NCBI GenBank assembly: GCA_965220775.1
Contig: OZ244845.1
Span: 2,852,001-2,916,000, forward strand
DNA length: 64,000 nucleotides
Direction of reading: 5' to 3'
Source of the DNA: G963664835 sp965220775
GTDB lineage: Bacteria > Chloroflexota > UBA6077 > FW602-bin22 > JBCLEL01
Both the position numbers and the translations under genes were made by a program. Under the pieces are notes generated by a model. It was not told where the DNA came from, ran no database searches, and was given only the letters and a program-made list of their open reading frames with translations. Numbering within the stretch: position 1 is the stretch's first letter; each line of letters begins with the position of its first letter. Positions 26,654 through 36,466 of this stretch are shown piece after piece.

Positions 26654-27781
26654 TTAGTAAGACTTGACATCAGCCAGGGCCAGGCTATCGCGCGCAGCCT
26701 GAGGTCCAGGATAACTTTGGAATAACCTGCCCCAAGGCGTCTTCATCGCGGCCGCGACTCTACGGCGCCCGATGAACCGGTACCAGTAGGCATTGAAGTA
26801 AAGATTCGACGCCAGGTAACTCCATCGCTGGATCACCGACCGCAGCAAGAGCTTCTCCAGCGGCTTCAGCGGACCCCAATAGATAAGTTTCTGCCCTCGG
26901 CTCGCGAATGTTTCCGCGCTGGCGTTGAACTCCCAATTCACATCGCTTATGTCCGCGCCAACTATCTCGATCTCCCTCGGATCGCCGCAGCCCAAGCCGT
27001 TCTCGTGCGCTATCCGGATGAAGGGAACGGACAGGGGATCTATGCCCATAAGTCTAGCGGAGGTCGCGTCGATAGCCACCTGGTCAGCACTCGCCAGAAT
27101 TACATTCTTGACGTGCGGCCTCATCACGCGCGGACCGGGACCCTCGCCGGCAAATGTTCCATCCATCACGGCAAACAATCCTGGGTGGATCTCTTTCTGA
27201 ATTCTCAGCAAATCAACCAAAGTCTCGTGGATCACCGAGTGCGTGTAATGGCGCTTGAAGCCCAAAAGGCCGCCAAACGCGTTTTTCATCGCGCCGGTCA
27301 ATCGAGTAAAAACGTGAGTCTTCACCGTTGGCAAATGGATTATATTCTTGCCAATCAGCGTCTCAGGTATGCGAATCCCCTCAGGGAAAATGTCATGGAG
27401 CACCTGCATCTGCGCCTTGGGTTCGAAGTGAACCCACTTCACCGGAGTGTCGTTCAGGTGAACGTTGCGCACTCCGTAGCGTTCGACAACCGGCCGGTGC
27501 TTGTTGTTTACCTCGCCTTCGTGGGCATCGACGACGACAGTACTATTGTGGGCGGCTATCAGGCGAGTATAGCCATCCGCGGTGAGGGTTCTGATCACGC
27601 CTTCCAACTGCCACGGGGTTGTCGAGCATGCCGGGTAGAAGTGCTGCCAGGAGACATTTACCTTCAGAACGGTCTCTACGTCGCTGGGCAGATGGACCTG
27701 ATAGTCCGCCATATGCATCAGCCTGGCGATATCTTCGAGAATCGACTCCGGCGACGTGAACAGAACTGCTACTTTGGACAT
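26654..27781 (-). CDS. DUF362 domain-containing protein
   Basis: 375-aa protein. The core around MKNAFGGLLGFKRHYTHSVI (about 166-185) with DQVAIDATSARLMGIDP is the DUF362 pattern. The family's biochemical role is unknown; some members carry ferredoxin domains, but no CxxC clusters occur here. No signal peptide is seen. It is a single gene on the minus strand, 226 bp downstream of argD. Confidence 0.8.
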   Translation of the reverse strand: MSKVAVLFTSPESILEDIARLMHMADYQVHLPSDVETVLKVNVSWQHFYPACSTTPWQLEGVIRTLTADGYTRLIAAHNSTVVVDAHEGEVNNKHRPVVERYGVRNVHLNDTPVKWVHFEPKAQMQVLHDIFPEGIRIPETLIGKNIIHLPTVKTHVFTRLTGAMKNAFGGLLGFKRHYTHSVIHETLVDLLRIQKEIHPGLFAVMDGTFAGEGPGPRVMRPHVKNVILASADQVAIDATSARLMGIDPLSVPFIRIAHENGLGCGDPREIEIVGADISDVNWEFNASAETFASRGQKLIYWGPLKPLEKLLLRSVIQRWSYLASNLYFNAYWYRFIGRRRVAAAMKTPWGRLFQSYPGPQAARDSLALADVKSY

Positions 27782-28007
27782 CGGGCCTCCATTGTCTCGC
27801 TATTATCCCTTGACCGTATGGCTTAGAGCCCGGAGATTTCTTGAAATATCCCGCCAAGTTCGGTCAATGCGAAAACGCGCTTCCTCGCCGGGGAGACGAT
27901 TGGGAAATCGGCGCTAACTTTAGTATACAAGACACTAGATCGAAAGAACGCCGGCACAACTGACCTGCCGCGAGTGGCCATTGGGTCAAGCTGTGACCGT
28001 CAGAATC

Positions 28008-29186
28008 TTACAGTTCGTCCAATGAATCCGAAAGAATGGAGACCGCTTCGTCCACCTCGGCTTTACTAACGATGAGTGGTGGAACCATCCGGACAGTCTT
28101 CGGGCCAGTGTTGTTCAAAATGAGCCCTTTCGACAGAGCTGTCGATACGACCGCGCCGGCGACCTCGTCGTCGAGGTCGGCCGCAGCCATCAATCCGATG
28201 CCTCTGACCTCTGTAACACGGTCGTTCTGTTGCTTTAGGTCGTTGAGCTTTCCCAGCAAATAGCTACCGGTTTCGGCGCTATTCTCGACGAGATTTTCGC
28301 CCACGATGGCATCGAAGGTTGCCACGCCGGCGGCGCAGGCGAGCGGGTTACCGCCAAATGTAGAGCCATGTTCCGAGGCCGCCAAGACGCTCGCCTTTTC
28401 TTTGGACAAGAATGCGCCGATCGGCACTCCGCCGGCCAGCCCTTTTGCCAGGGTGAACACGTCCGGCTCGACGCCGTACCGCTCGTACCCGAAGAGCTTG
28501 CCGGTCCGACCAAGCCCGGTCTGAATCTCATCGAGGATGAATAGCAGATTTTCACTGTCGCACCATTCTCGGACTCCGGCGATGTAGTCCTGGTCGCCGA
28601 TGTGAACGCCGCTTTCTCCCTGAATTACCTCCAGCAATACCGCACAGGTATTGCCGTTGGTCGCCCCTTTTATCGCCTCCAAGTCGTTGAAAGGAACATG
28701 AACGAATCCAGTTGGCATTGGTTCGAACGGGCCCTTCATCTTGGCTTGGCCGGTGGCCGCAACTGTCGCCAGCGTGCGTCCATGGAACGAGTACTCCGCC
28801 GAGATTACTTCGTAGGCGCCTTCGCGGTACACCTTTCCCCACTTGCGCGCCAGCTTGATCGCGCCCTCATTGGCCTCGGCGCCTGAGTTGCCGAAGAAAA
28901 TGCGGTCGGCGCACGAATTCTCGATGAGTCGTTCCGCCAGTTCTAGCTGGGGAACGGTGTAGTACAAATTGCTGGTATGGATCAACTTGGCGGCTTGGCT
29001 ACTGATCGCTTCAACCAGAGATGGGTGGCCATGACCCAAGATATTGACGGCTATGCCGCCCACCATGTCCAGATAGGACTTGCCGTCAACATCTCGAACG
29101 CGGACACCTTCGCCCTCGACAAGGACGACTGGCAGCCGAGCGAATGTCTTCATGTAGTATTTCGCTTCGATATCCACCCAATTCAC
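28008..29186 (-). CDS. argD: Acetylornithine aminotransferase
   Basis: PLP-dependent class III aminotransferase, 392 aa, converting N-acetylglutamate semialdehyde to N-acetylornithine. The PLP lysine is K248 in TLAKGLAGGVP and the pyridine-N-binding Asp is D219 in ILDEIQTGLGRTG. GNSGAEANEGAIKLAR (99-114) binds the phosphate. It is last in the argC-argJ-argB-argD cluster, 45 bp after argB. A succinyldiaminopimelate role is a possible second activity. Confidence 0.92.
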   Translation of the reverse strand: MNWVDIEAKYYMKTFARLPVVLVEGEGVRVRDVDGKSYLDMVGGIAVNILGHGHPSLVEAISSQAAKLIHTSNLYYTVPQLELAERLIENSCADRIFFGNSGAEANEGAIKLARKWGKVYREGAYEVISAEYSFHGRTLATVAATGQAKMKGPFEPMPTGFVHVPFNDLEAIKGATNGNTCAVLLEVIQGESGVHIGDQDYIAGVREWCDSENLLFILDEIQTGLGRTGKLFGYERYGVEPDVFTLAKGLAGGVPIGAFLSKEKASVLAASEHGSTFGGNPLACAAGVATFDAIVGENLVENSAETGSYLLGKLNDLKQQNDRVTEVRGIGLMAAADLDDEVAGAVVSTALSKGLILNNTGPKTVRMVPPLIVSKAEVDEAVSILSDSLDEL

Positions 29187-29231
29187 CGTATCTCTCCCTC
29201 TACCTATATTGCTTCTATTGCTTCGCTTCGG

Positions 29232-30083
29232 TCAGTTCTTGGTGAGCATTGTGCCCACACCGGAATTAGTGAATAGCTCGTAGATTAACGCATGCTCCTG
29301 CCGGCCGTCGATGATGTGAGCGCGCTCGACTTGCTCCAATGCACTGATGCAAGCCTGAACCTTCGGAATCATTCCACCCGAGATCGTGCCGGCTTCGATC
29401 AACTCGGCCGCTTCCTCGACCGACAATCGTGAGATCACCTCACCATTTGTGTGAATGACCCCCGGAACGTCGGTAAGGAATATCAGTTTTTCGGCGCGAA
29501 TAGCTGTGGCAATCGCGGCTGCCGCCGTGTCTGCGTTAACGTTCAGCGCCTGATAGTCTTCGCCAATAGCGATCGGCGCCACTATCGGAACGAATCCGGC
29601 CCCTGCCAAGTCGGTCAGGGCAGTCAGGTCTACGTGGAAGATCTCGCCAACGAATCCGAGCCGAGCGTCCTTGCGGCGGGCCTGCAGAATCTGACCATCG
29701 ACTCCTGATAGACCAACAGCCCGCCCACCGCGTTGGGCGACTTGAGCGACAAGCTCCTTGTTAACCTTGCCGGCCAGGGTCATCAGGGCCAACTGCATCG
29801 CCGCTTGGTCGGTTACGCGCAGCCCATCCACGAATCTTGCCTCCAGGCCCAGCCGCTCCATCCAAGCCGTGATTTCACTACCACCGCCATGTACCACAAT
29901 CGTGTTGATGCCCAATCGTTGAAAAGCAACCAGATCGTCGAGCGTCGTATCGTGCTGACCAAAGGTACTACCACCCATCTTGACTACGATCGTCTTGTGA
30001 GCGTACCGCTGCAAGTATGGAAGAGCCTCGAGCAACACGTCGGCAACAATCCGATTGCCGGGAAGAGCGGGTTCAGTCATCAA
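29232..30083 (-). CDS. argB: Acetylglutamate kinase
   Basis: Phosphorylates N-acetylglutamate, 283 aa. Amino-acid-kinase fold signatures are IVVKMGGSTFG (about 32-42), VVHGGGSEITAW (about 63-74), LNVNADTAAAAIA and FLTDVPGV near 200-208. The usual KYGGxAM and HGGGP texts are changed to KMGGSTF and HGGGS; the lysine and glycines are kept. There is no N-terminal extension of the arginine-sensitive hexameric type. It sits 19 bp downstream of argJ. Confidence 0.9.
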   Translation of the reverse strand: MMTEPALPGNRIVADVLLEALPYLQRYAHKTIVVKMGGSTFGQHDTTLDDLVAFQRLGINTIVVHGGGSEITAWMERLGLEARFVDGLRVTDQAAMQLALMTLAGKVNKELVAQVAQRGGRAVGLSGVDGQILQARRKDARLGFVGEIFHVDLTALTDLAGAGFVPIVAPIAIGEDYQALNVNADTAAAAIATAIRAEKLIFLTDVPGVIHTNGEVISRLSVEEAAELIEAGTISGGMIPKVQACISALEQVERAHIIDGRQEHALIYELFTNSGVGTMLTKN

Positions 30084-30102
30084 TCATTAATCCAACGGCC
30101 AA

Positions 30103-31323
30103 TCATGTCGTGTAGTCCGCGTTGATATGCACGTACTCCTCGCTGAGGTCGCAACCCCAAGCCAAGGCATCGGCGTCTCCCAGGTGGAGATCCACTCGAA
30201 TAGAAACCTCGGGGCCGGCCAACTGAGCCGATGCCTCCACAGGATCGAATTCCTGGATTTCCCCGGCGATCATAAGCGGCACGGTGCCGACTGAAATGTC
30301 GACTCGACCTTGATCGACCTCGGCGCCGGAATAGCCGGCCGCGCAAATGATCCGTCCCCAATTCGGATCGCTGCCATGAACCGCAGCCTTGACCAAGTTG
30401 GACGATACGATGGATCTGGCTGCGAGCTTGGCATCAGACGCCGACTCCGCTCCCGATACCCGCACCTCGATCAGCCTGGTGGCGCCTTCTCCGTCTCTGG
30501 CTATTGCTTTTGCCAGCTCGACACAGACCGCAGTCAGAGCTTGTTCGAAATTATGCGCCTCCGGAGTTCCCTCGACTATTGGAGGATTGTTGGCCCTCCC
30601 ATTCGCAAAAAGGATTAGGCTATCGTTGGTGCTGTTGTCGCCATCGACGCTGATCAGGTTGAACGAGTTGTCGGCGGCCCGCGCTATCGCCTTTTGGGCG
30701 AAGCCGGGCGACAGCGCCGCGTCCGACGCGACGAAGCTAAGCATGGTAGCCAAATTGGGGTGGATCATTCCGGCTCCCTTGCTTATACCCCCTATGCTGA
30801 TGGTTTGGCCGGATTGGTTGTATCTGACCGCCGACATTTTGGGGTTGACGTCGGTCGTCATGATCGCGCGCGCGGCGTCGGAGCCTCCATCATCAATCAG
30901 CTTGATCGACCGCAATCCAGCCCTTATCTTTTCCATCGGGAGGTGCACGCCAATCACGCCGGTCGAACCAATCAACACTTCATCGAGGTTAAATCCGAAC
31001 TTTTCGGCCACGAGCCCAGTAGTCTCTAAGGCATCGTCATGACCTCGCTCGCCGGTGCAGGCATTTGCATTTCCGCTGTTTACTACGACCGCCCGAACCT
31101 GTCCTCCCAAGACTCGCTGTTGTGAGAGCAGCAGCGGCGCCGCCTTAACCTTGTTAGTCGTAAATACGCCTCCGACCTGGCAAGGAGTCTCAGAAGCGAT
31201 TACGCAAAGATCGAGGCCGCTGGTCTTTATGCCGCAATAGGCGGCGCCGGCAAGGAAACCTCCCGGCGTCGTAATGCTTCCGCCCGGTACGAACTCGAAT
31301 AGGTTCGTCAAATCATCCTCCAA
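30103..31323 (-). CDS. argJ: Glutamate N-acetyltransferase/amino-acid acetyltransferase ArgJ
   Basis: Ornithine acetyltransferase that recycles the acetyl group, 406 aa. The self-cleavage site is KGAGMIHPNLATMLSF with nucleophile T193, giving alpha and beta chains. VNSGNANACTG (81-91) and the C-terminal HINADYTT tail fit the family. The start is TTG at 31323. The presence of ArgJ implies the cyclic acetyl pathway; whether it is mono- or bifunctional cannot be read. A 293-bp gap separates it from argC. Confidence 0.93.
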   Translation of the reverse strand: MEDDLTNLFEFVPGGSITTPGGFLAGAAYCGIKTSGLDLCVIASETPCQVGGVFTTNKVKAAPLLLSQQRVLGGQVRAVVVNSGNANACTGERGHDDALETTGLVAEKFGFNLDEVLIGSTGVIGVHLPMEKIRAGLRSIKLIDDGGSDAARAIMTTDVNPKMSAVRYNQSGQTISIGGISKGAGMIHPNLATMLSFVASDAALSPGFAQKAIARAADNSFNLISVDGDNSTNDSLILFANGRANNPPIVEGTPEAHNFEQALTAVCVELAKAIARDGEGATRLIEVRVSGAESASDAKLAARSIVSSNLVKAAVHGSDPNWGRIICAAGYSGAEVDQGRVDISVGTVPLMIAGEIQEFDPVEASAQLAGPEVSIRVDLHLGDADALAWGCDLSEEYVHINADYTT

Positions 31324-31616
31324 GTTTCCAGAGCGATTATCGAGCTAGCGCTACCCTATCGACCGTAGTCGGAACACTAGCGAAGCTAATGATAAGGGCA
31401 AACCCAGTGCTTCTCAACCCGCGCCATTTTCGCGCCAAAGACTTCCCATCGCCTCGATTCATGCCTCCGGCGTGGCTGGCTCCATATCGTGACCGCGGCG
31501 TAACTTTGTTTGTTCGCCTCTCAGTAGAGGGCGATAGGGAAACCCCCATACCGACTTGACCGAATCGGGCAACGAAAGAAAATCAGCGTCACGACTCTAA
31601 AGTCGCCGGCGAGAGC
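31324..31616. other. argC-argJ gap
   Basis: About 290 bp with no convincing gene; a 70-codon minus-strand frame here has low-complexity basic text and no family features. The gap is unusually long for this cluster and could hold an internal promoter. Confidence 0.4.
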
Positions 31617-32645
31617 TCACGGATATATGGGGGTTTGCCCGATAGACGCGGTCTCATCCAAGCCAAACATTAGGTTCATATTCTGTATAGCCTGGCCGGA
31701 AGCGCCTTTTACGAGATTGTCGATCGCGGCGATCACCAGCAACCTGCCTGTGCGGGCGTCTATCGTCGGATGGACCAGACAAAGGTTAGAGCCCCACACC
31801 TCCTTGGTCCGAGGCGGTTGGTCGACGACGCGCACGAACGGCGCGTTTCGATAGAAATCCGTGTATATGGACTCGATGTCCCCTCCGGACAGCGGCTGCT
31901 CAAGGCGAGCGTAGGCCGTAGTAAGAATGCCCCTCGTCATCGGAACCAGGTGAGGTACAAACGTGATACAAAGGTCCGGCCGGCCGGCGTCTGGCTTGCT
32001 TCGCAGCTTGCCTAGCTCCTGCTCGATCTCCGGCAGGTGTCGATGACCGCCGAGCCCGTACGCATGGCAACTTTCATTCACTTCGGAATAGTGATTTGTG
32101 AGCGTCAGGGACCGGCCGCCGCCCGAAACGCCGGATTTGGAGTCGATGATCACGTCCGGCTCGGTCATCTCAGCGACCGGTGCCAGCGCTAGAATCGCTC
32201 CAGTCGGGTAACACCCTGGATTCGCGACTATCCTAGCCGACCTAACTTCATCGGCATGTAGCTCCGGCAGACCGTATACGGCATCGGATAGTAGCTCCCT
32301 TGCGGGATGGTCCGCCTTGTACCAACTCTCGTAAACAGCTACGTCGTGCAATCGGAAATCGGCGCTGATGTCCACGATCCTGGCCCCATTATCAAGCAGG
32401 TCCGGAACCGCCTCGGCGGCTGCCGTGTGGGGGAGAGCGACGAATACTACGTCAGCTGATTCGGTGACCTTGGGCACGATCTGGAGGTCGAGGTCGGCGA
32501 GATGCGGGAATGCGTCGGCTAGCCGCTCGCCGGCTCTGCTGCGCCCAGTGACTTCGGTGATTTCAACATCCGGATGCCGGGCCAGAAGCCGTGCTAGCTC
32601 CACGCCGGCATAGCCGGTCACGTTCACGATCGCCGCCTTTACCAA
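31617..32645 (-). CDS. argC: N-acetyl-gamma-glutamyl-phosphate reductase
   Basis: NADPH-dependent reduction of acetylglutamyl phosphate, 342 aa. The start is TTG at 32645, giving MVKAAIVNVTGYAGVELARLL; a perfect AGGAGG (32653-32658) lies seven bases upstream, ruling out longer frames. The catalytic Cys is in NPGCYPTGAIL, and SGVSGGGRS follows. It is the first gene of the argC-J-B-D cluster. argF, argG, argH and argR are not in the window. Confidence 0.93.
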   Translation of the reverse strand: MVKAAIVNVTGYAGVELARLLARHPDVEITEVTGRSRAGERLADAFPHLADLDLQIVPKVTESADVVFVALPHTAAAEAVPDLLDNGARIVDISADFRLHDVAVYESWYKADHPARELLSDAVYGLPELHADEVRSARIVANPGCYPTGAILALAPVAEMTEPDVIIDSKSGVSGGGRSLTLTNHYSEVNESCHAYGLGGHRHLPEIEQELGKLRSKPDAGRPDLCITFVPHLVPMTRGILTTAYARLEQPLSGGDIESIYTDFYRNAPFVRVVDQPPRTKEVWGSNLCLVHPTIDARTGRLLVIAAIDNLVKGASGQAIQNMNLMFGLDETASIGQTPIYP

Positions 32646-33123
32646 TCCAGATCCTCCTGATTCACTCGTACGAAAATGGTTCCACCCAGCTTCGAGAGCG
32701 ACTTTGAATCCCGCCAATCCCCGCTCTCGTCACTCCGGCCCCCACTTTGTCATTCCGGCGCAAGCCGGAATCCAGGGGGAGGCATGGGCGGCGGAGCCGC
32801 CAAAAACAACAAAACCCTGCGAATGTTGTGCCGCCCTGCGTCCCAATACGTTCATTGTCTCATGTGGCCTGCGCAAGGCCATGGCGATTCCCTTGGACGC
32901 GATTATACAGCCCGGCGGCGTTGAAGCCGACGAGGTTCGCCCAATCCATCGAGCGGCACGCGGACGCTGCAGGCGCTAGACTATAATTCACAGAGACTGA
33001 TTTCGATTCAAACTGCGAGCCGATCGACAATTTGCAACCAGAGTCCCCTGATCTTACGCGAACCCAAGTAGCGGCATTTGTCGATGCGCGGCCCGACCCA
33101 AAATCCTTTAAACGGAGTTAGAT
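32646..33123. other. Intergenic region with a REP-like hairpin
   Basis: About 480 bp between divergent argC and the M50 protease gene. It contains the REP-like hairpin at 32752-32771 and presumably promoters for both genes, but no clear -35/-10 pair or gene is seen. Confidence 0.5.
32752..32771. repeat. REP-like palindrome
   Basis: ATTCCGGC and GCCGGAAT form an 8-bp perfect stem with GCAA loop, inside GTCATTCCGGCGCAAGCCGG plus AATCCAG. Variants occur near 48375-48405, 48790-48820 and 49500-49525. Confidence 0.7.
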
Positions 33124-33750
33124 TTGGCGCTGCTTCAAGATCCTTTGATGATGGTTTTTTTCGCGGTCGCATTGATCACCGCACTGACAGTCCACGAGTT
33201 CAGCCACGCATACGTGGCCAACTCCCTCGGCGACGACACCGCCCGCCTACAGGGACGGATCTCCTTGAATCCTCTGAAACATCTCGATCCGGCCGGCACC
33301 TTGATGATCGTCATAGCATCGTTGATCGGCTTTGGGATAGGTTGGGGCAAGCCCGTACCGGTAAATCCATACCGACTTCGGATGGACCCTCGAGCCGGCA
33401 TGGCGTTGGTCGCCGCCGCCGGCCCGATTTCCAATTTGTTTCAAGCGGCCGTCGGCTCGCTCCTACTGAGGTCCGGTATCTTTTCAACGTCCGTCATCAC
33501 ACAGTTTATTGTGATCCTTATCGTAGTCAACATCTCGCTCGCGGTTTTCAACATGCTCCCGATCTCCCCTTTGGATGGCTTCCGGGTGCTGGTGGGAATT
33601 CTGCCGAGCGACTTGGCAAATCTGCTGGCGAAGCTGGCTCCGTTCGGCCCGGGACTGCTGATCCTCCTTGTTTTCGTCCTCCCAGGAGTGCTTCGGGCGT
33701 ATTTCGACTGGATCGCAGGCCCGATAATCGAGCTTATGCTCCGCTTCTGA
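33124..33750 (+). CDS. Site-2 protease family (M50B) membrane metalloprotease
   Basis: 208-aa polytopic zinc protease. The zinc motif is HEFSH (H24, E25, H28) in TM1, and the third ligand is D151 in NMLPISPLDG. There is no PDZ domain, so it belongs to the compact SpoIVFB/YwhC-like group that cleaves within membranes. The start is TTG at 33124 after CGGAG. It precedes an HD-domain gene by 6 bp, likely an operon. The substrate is unknown. Confidence 0.88.
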   Translation: MALLQDPLMMVFFAVALITALTVHEFSHAYVANSLGDDTARLQGRISLNPLKHLDPAGTLMIVIASLIGFGIGWGKPVPVNPYRLRMDPRAGMALVAAAGPISNLFQAAVGSLLLRSGIFSTSVITQFIVILIVVNISLAVFNMLPISPLDGFRVLVGILPSDLANLLAKLAPFGPGLLILLVFVLPGVLRAYFDWIAGPIIELMLRF

Positions 33751-33756
33751 CGTCAA

Positions 33757-34272
33757 GTGATAAGTCGCCGGCTAGCGAGAGGCGCGAGACGAGTTCGCCA
33801 ATTCTGGCACGTACTTCGGGCTCCGGCCCGCCCGCAGGACCTGCAAGTCTCCCAGCACCTCAATTCACCCGCCGAAATTGCTCTTTTTCGCTCGATGCCC
33901 ACGGCCGATCAGATTCATTCGATAAAGGTGTTGAACCGATTGGTCTCGGCCGGGGTATGCGATGAAGACTTGCTCAAGGCAGCCCTGTTGCACGATGCCG
34001 GCAAGTCCTTGGCGAGCCCTGGTGTATTCGTCCGAGTTGCGCGGGTCCTTTTAGCGTGGCTGTGGCCGGCCGGCTGGCTTCGGCTCTCGGCTCTCTGCGA
34101 CCAGACGCACTGGCGCTATCCGTTCTATGTGTTGGCTCATCACGCTGAACTCGGTGCAGAGTTGGCCCAAAAATCCGGCGCTGCACCCAGAGTTGTTGAG
34201 ATCATCCGGCAACATGGCTCCGGACATCAGGGCCCGGCCCGGCTTCTCGACAGGTATGACGATTTGGGTTAA
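33757..34272 (+). CDS. HD-domain protein, membrane-associated looking
   Basis: 171-aa protein. HSIKVLNRLV (about 54) and ALLHDAGKSLA (HD near 78-79) with HHAELGAELA and IRQHG downstream give an HD-type metal site. A hydrophobic stretch VLLAWLWPAGWLRL (about 97-110) could be a membrane hairpin. It starts with GTG 6 bp after the M50 protease gene. Its product is probably a phosphohydrolase, with unknown substrate. Confidence 0.7.
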   Translation: MISRRLARGARRVRQFWHVLRAPARPQDLQVSQHLNSPAEIALFRSMPTADQIHSIKVLNRLVSAGVCDEDLLKAALLHDAGKSLASPGVFVRVARVLLAWLWPAGWLRLSALCDQTHWRYPFYVLAHHAELGAELAQKSGAAPRVVEIIRQHGSGHQGPARLLDRYDDLG

Positions 34273-34473
34273 GGTAATCTCGGTGTCCGGAGTGATCCCC
34301 GAGATATATGGGCTGCTATCCGGAGACGGCCGGCGGCCTGCCGGCTGAACCAGCGCTTTGCCGGGCCGCTGCGAAAGTGGGATGTTTGAGCCGGTGCCCA
34401 CGCGCTCCATGCTTGGGACAACGGGTTCGACCGCCGCTACCGTTACACGCGCTTGAGATTTGGAGGTTCTCGG

Positions 34474-35184
34474 ATGGCAAGTAGCCGTAAAGGTGTTCCC
34501 CTTATCTGGTTAGCCGGTGATCCGGTCAATCTGGTGCCAAGGCTCGCGATGGGATGCGCCGGCGTCGTCACGAATACCGTCGTACTTCGCCTACTTTGCG
34601 CGAAATACGGTACGACCGAGAACCTGGCAAGGGCTTACTGCGACATCACGGATCTACCTGTTGTGATGGAGATCGAGGGCGAAACGACCGAAGAACTCAT
34701 GGAAGCCGCGGACGCATTTCTGAAAATAGGTCCACAGATAGCAATAAAGATTCCAATGACCGGCCACGGAATGAGGGCGTTGCGACAGCTCTCGGACCGA
34801 GGCATCGAGACTATGACGACGACCGTGTTCTCGGCCACTCAAGCCGCTGCGGCGGCCCAAGCGGGTACGACTCACGTCTTGATATTCTGCGAGCCGATGC
34901 TTGGCCAGGGCGCGGACCCATTTCAACTTATCAGCGACGTGAGGGAGCTATTCAGCAACTGGGAAGATGCTCCCTATGTTACGGCGGCGTTGGTGCGCAC
35001 CCGATCGACTGCTGAGTCGGCGCTCAGGGCCGGCGCGGAAGGAGTGATCATCTTCGACACCGTCTTCGACGAAATGCTCGAGCATCCGAGCACTACTGAG
35101 TGGAATACGACCTTCCGCGACAAGTGGGAAGAGATGCGCCACGATGACCAGATCGAGTTCTTAAGGACGCCGGCCAGGGTCTAA
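34474..35184 (+). CDS. Transaldolase/fructose-6-phosphate aldolase-like protein
   Basis: 236-aa class I aldolase of the TalC/FSA group. The Schiff-base lysine is K92 in IAIKIPMTGHGMRAL, and TTTVFSATQAAAAAQAG follows as in TalC. ATG 34474 is supported by GGAGG (34462-34466) seven bases before. It should interconvert sugar phosphates of the pentose phosphate pathway, although the N-terminal IWLAGDPVNL is not the standard TalC opening, so substrate preference may differ. Confidence 0.82.
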   Translation: MASSRKGVPLIWLAGDPVNLVPRLAMGCAGVVTNTVVLRLLCAKYGTTENLARAYCDITDLPVVMEIEGETTEELMEAADAFLKIGPQIAIKIPMTGHGMRALRQLSDRGIETMTTTVFSATQAAAAAQAGTTHVLIFCEPMLGQGADPFQLISDVRELFSNWEDAPYVTAALVRTRSTAESALRAGAEGVIIFDTVFDEMLEHPSTTEWNTTFRDKWEEMRHDDQIEFLRTPARV

Positions 35185-35255
35185 CGTCCCCCTCTGAGCT
35201 GTCGACGCCTTTTGACGCAGCTATGTGAGCCCGCCACGATCCGCCGGCCTTACGA

Positions 35256-36293
35256 TTAGGGTAGCAGCAGAATTTTGCCGAATTGCTGTCTGCCCTTCAA
35301 CCGTTCCTGTGCTTCACGCGCCTGCTCCAGTGGGTACTCGCGATCGATGACCGCTTTCAACCTTCCCTCGGCGGTCAGCGACAATACCTGGGCCAATTCC
35401 GCCCTGGTGCCGCCATAAGTTCCCAGTAGGTTCAACTGCTTTACGAATAGCTCCCAAAGGTCTGTCACTCCCCTTGTTCCCGAGGTGGCGCCGCAAATGA
35501 CCAATCGCCCATTGCGAGACAAGCACGCCAAGCTCCGCTCCCAAGTAGCGCTCCCTACGTGCTCGAAGACCACGTCAACTCCGCGCCTTCCAACTAACTC
35601 TCGAACTGCGCGGCGCATGTCGCCATCCAAATAGCCTATAGCGGCATCAGCGCCCAAATCCTTGGCCTTTTTGCGTTTCTCTTCAGTGCTGGCGGTTGCG
35701 ATGACTCGTGCGCCGGCGAGCTTTGCAATCTGTATGGCTGCGCTACCGACGCCGCTTCCGGCTGCCAAAACCAGCACGTCTTCACCGGGCTTTACCATCG
35801 CCCTTGTGATCAGGGCGTGCCAGGCGGTCAGAGTCGAAAGCGTAACCGCCGCCGCCTGAATGTCGCCGAGGCCGTCAGGAATCGATAGCAGGCTCGCCGA
35901 TGGTGCGACGACAAATTCGGCGTATCCACCCTGACTCATGAGTCCCAGAATGTCCCCCCGGAAACAGACTTCCTCCCGGCCCTCCAAGCAGTACTCGCAG
36001 TTTCCACAGTTCAGGTACGGAGCAATGACGACTCGCTGCCCCGGTTGCCAATCGACGACTCCGTCGCCCAGCGATTCGACGACTCCAGCAACTTCGGATC
36101 CTGGGATATGTGGAAACGTCACCTTGGCTGGTACCGAACCGCTGCGAATCAACAGATCTAATCGATTCAGTCCGCAAGCTTTAACTCTTACTAGCACCTG
36201 GTCCGGACCAGGGACAGGAGTCGGCAACTCGCCAACCTGGAGGTTTTCGACACCGCCGTAGCTGTTGAAGTAGACTGCGCGCATGTTGGACAC
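35256..36293 (-). CDS. MDR-family NAD(P)H quinone oxidoreductase-like
   Basis: 345-aa medium-chain reductase. GVGSAAIQIAKLAGA gives the Rossmann NADP motif. A structural-zinc lobe is intact (C96, C99, C102, C110), but the catalytic-zinc site is not: ACGLNRLD carries Asn and Asp, and PGSEVAG lacks the GHE histidine. It therefore resembles quinone or enone reductases that retained only the structural zinc, rather than alcohol dehydrogenases. It is convergent with the transaldolase gene. Confidence 0.85.
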   Translation of the reverse strand: MSNMRAVYFNSYGGVENLQVGELPTPVPGPDQVLVRVKACGLNRLDLLIRSGSVPAKVTFPHIPGSEVAGVVESLGDGVVDWQPGQRVVIAPYLNCGNCEYCLEGREEVCFRGDILGLMSQGGYAEFVVAPSASLLSIPDGLGDIQAAAVTLSTLTAWHALITRAMVKPGEDVLVLAAGSGVGSAAIQIAKLAGARVIATASTEEKRKKAKDLGADAAIGYLDGDMRRAVRELVGRRGVDVVFEHVGSATWERSLACLSRNGRLVICGATSGTRGVTDLWELFVKQLNLLGTYGGTRAELAQVLSLTAEGRLKAVIDREYPLEQAREAQERLKGRQQFGKILLLP

Positions 36294-36466
36294 CTCAAAT
36301 GCTGCCGGACGGACAGGGTACTCCGGCCTAAACGCCTCGCCGGCTCTTCCTATCTTTAACCCGCCGCCCGGCTAGTTGACTACATTGCGAAATTATATCG
36401 ATACCATCGTCCGAATGTGTTCACCGTTTTGATCCGCGCTAGGAGACCTCGACTATCCCACCTCAA

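Noticed and set aside
33078..33965. 295-codon plus-strand frame, Arg/Pro/Ser rich
   Set aside because: It overlaps the M50 protease gene in another frame; the protease has HEFSH and a good start.
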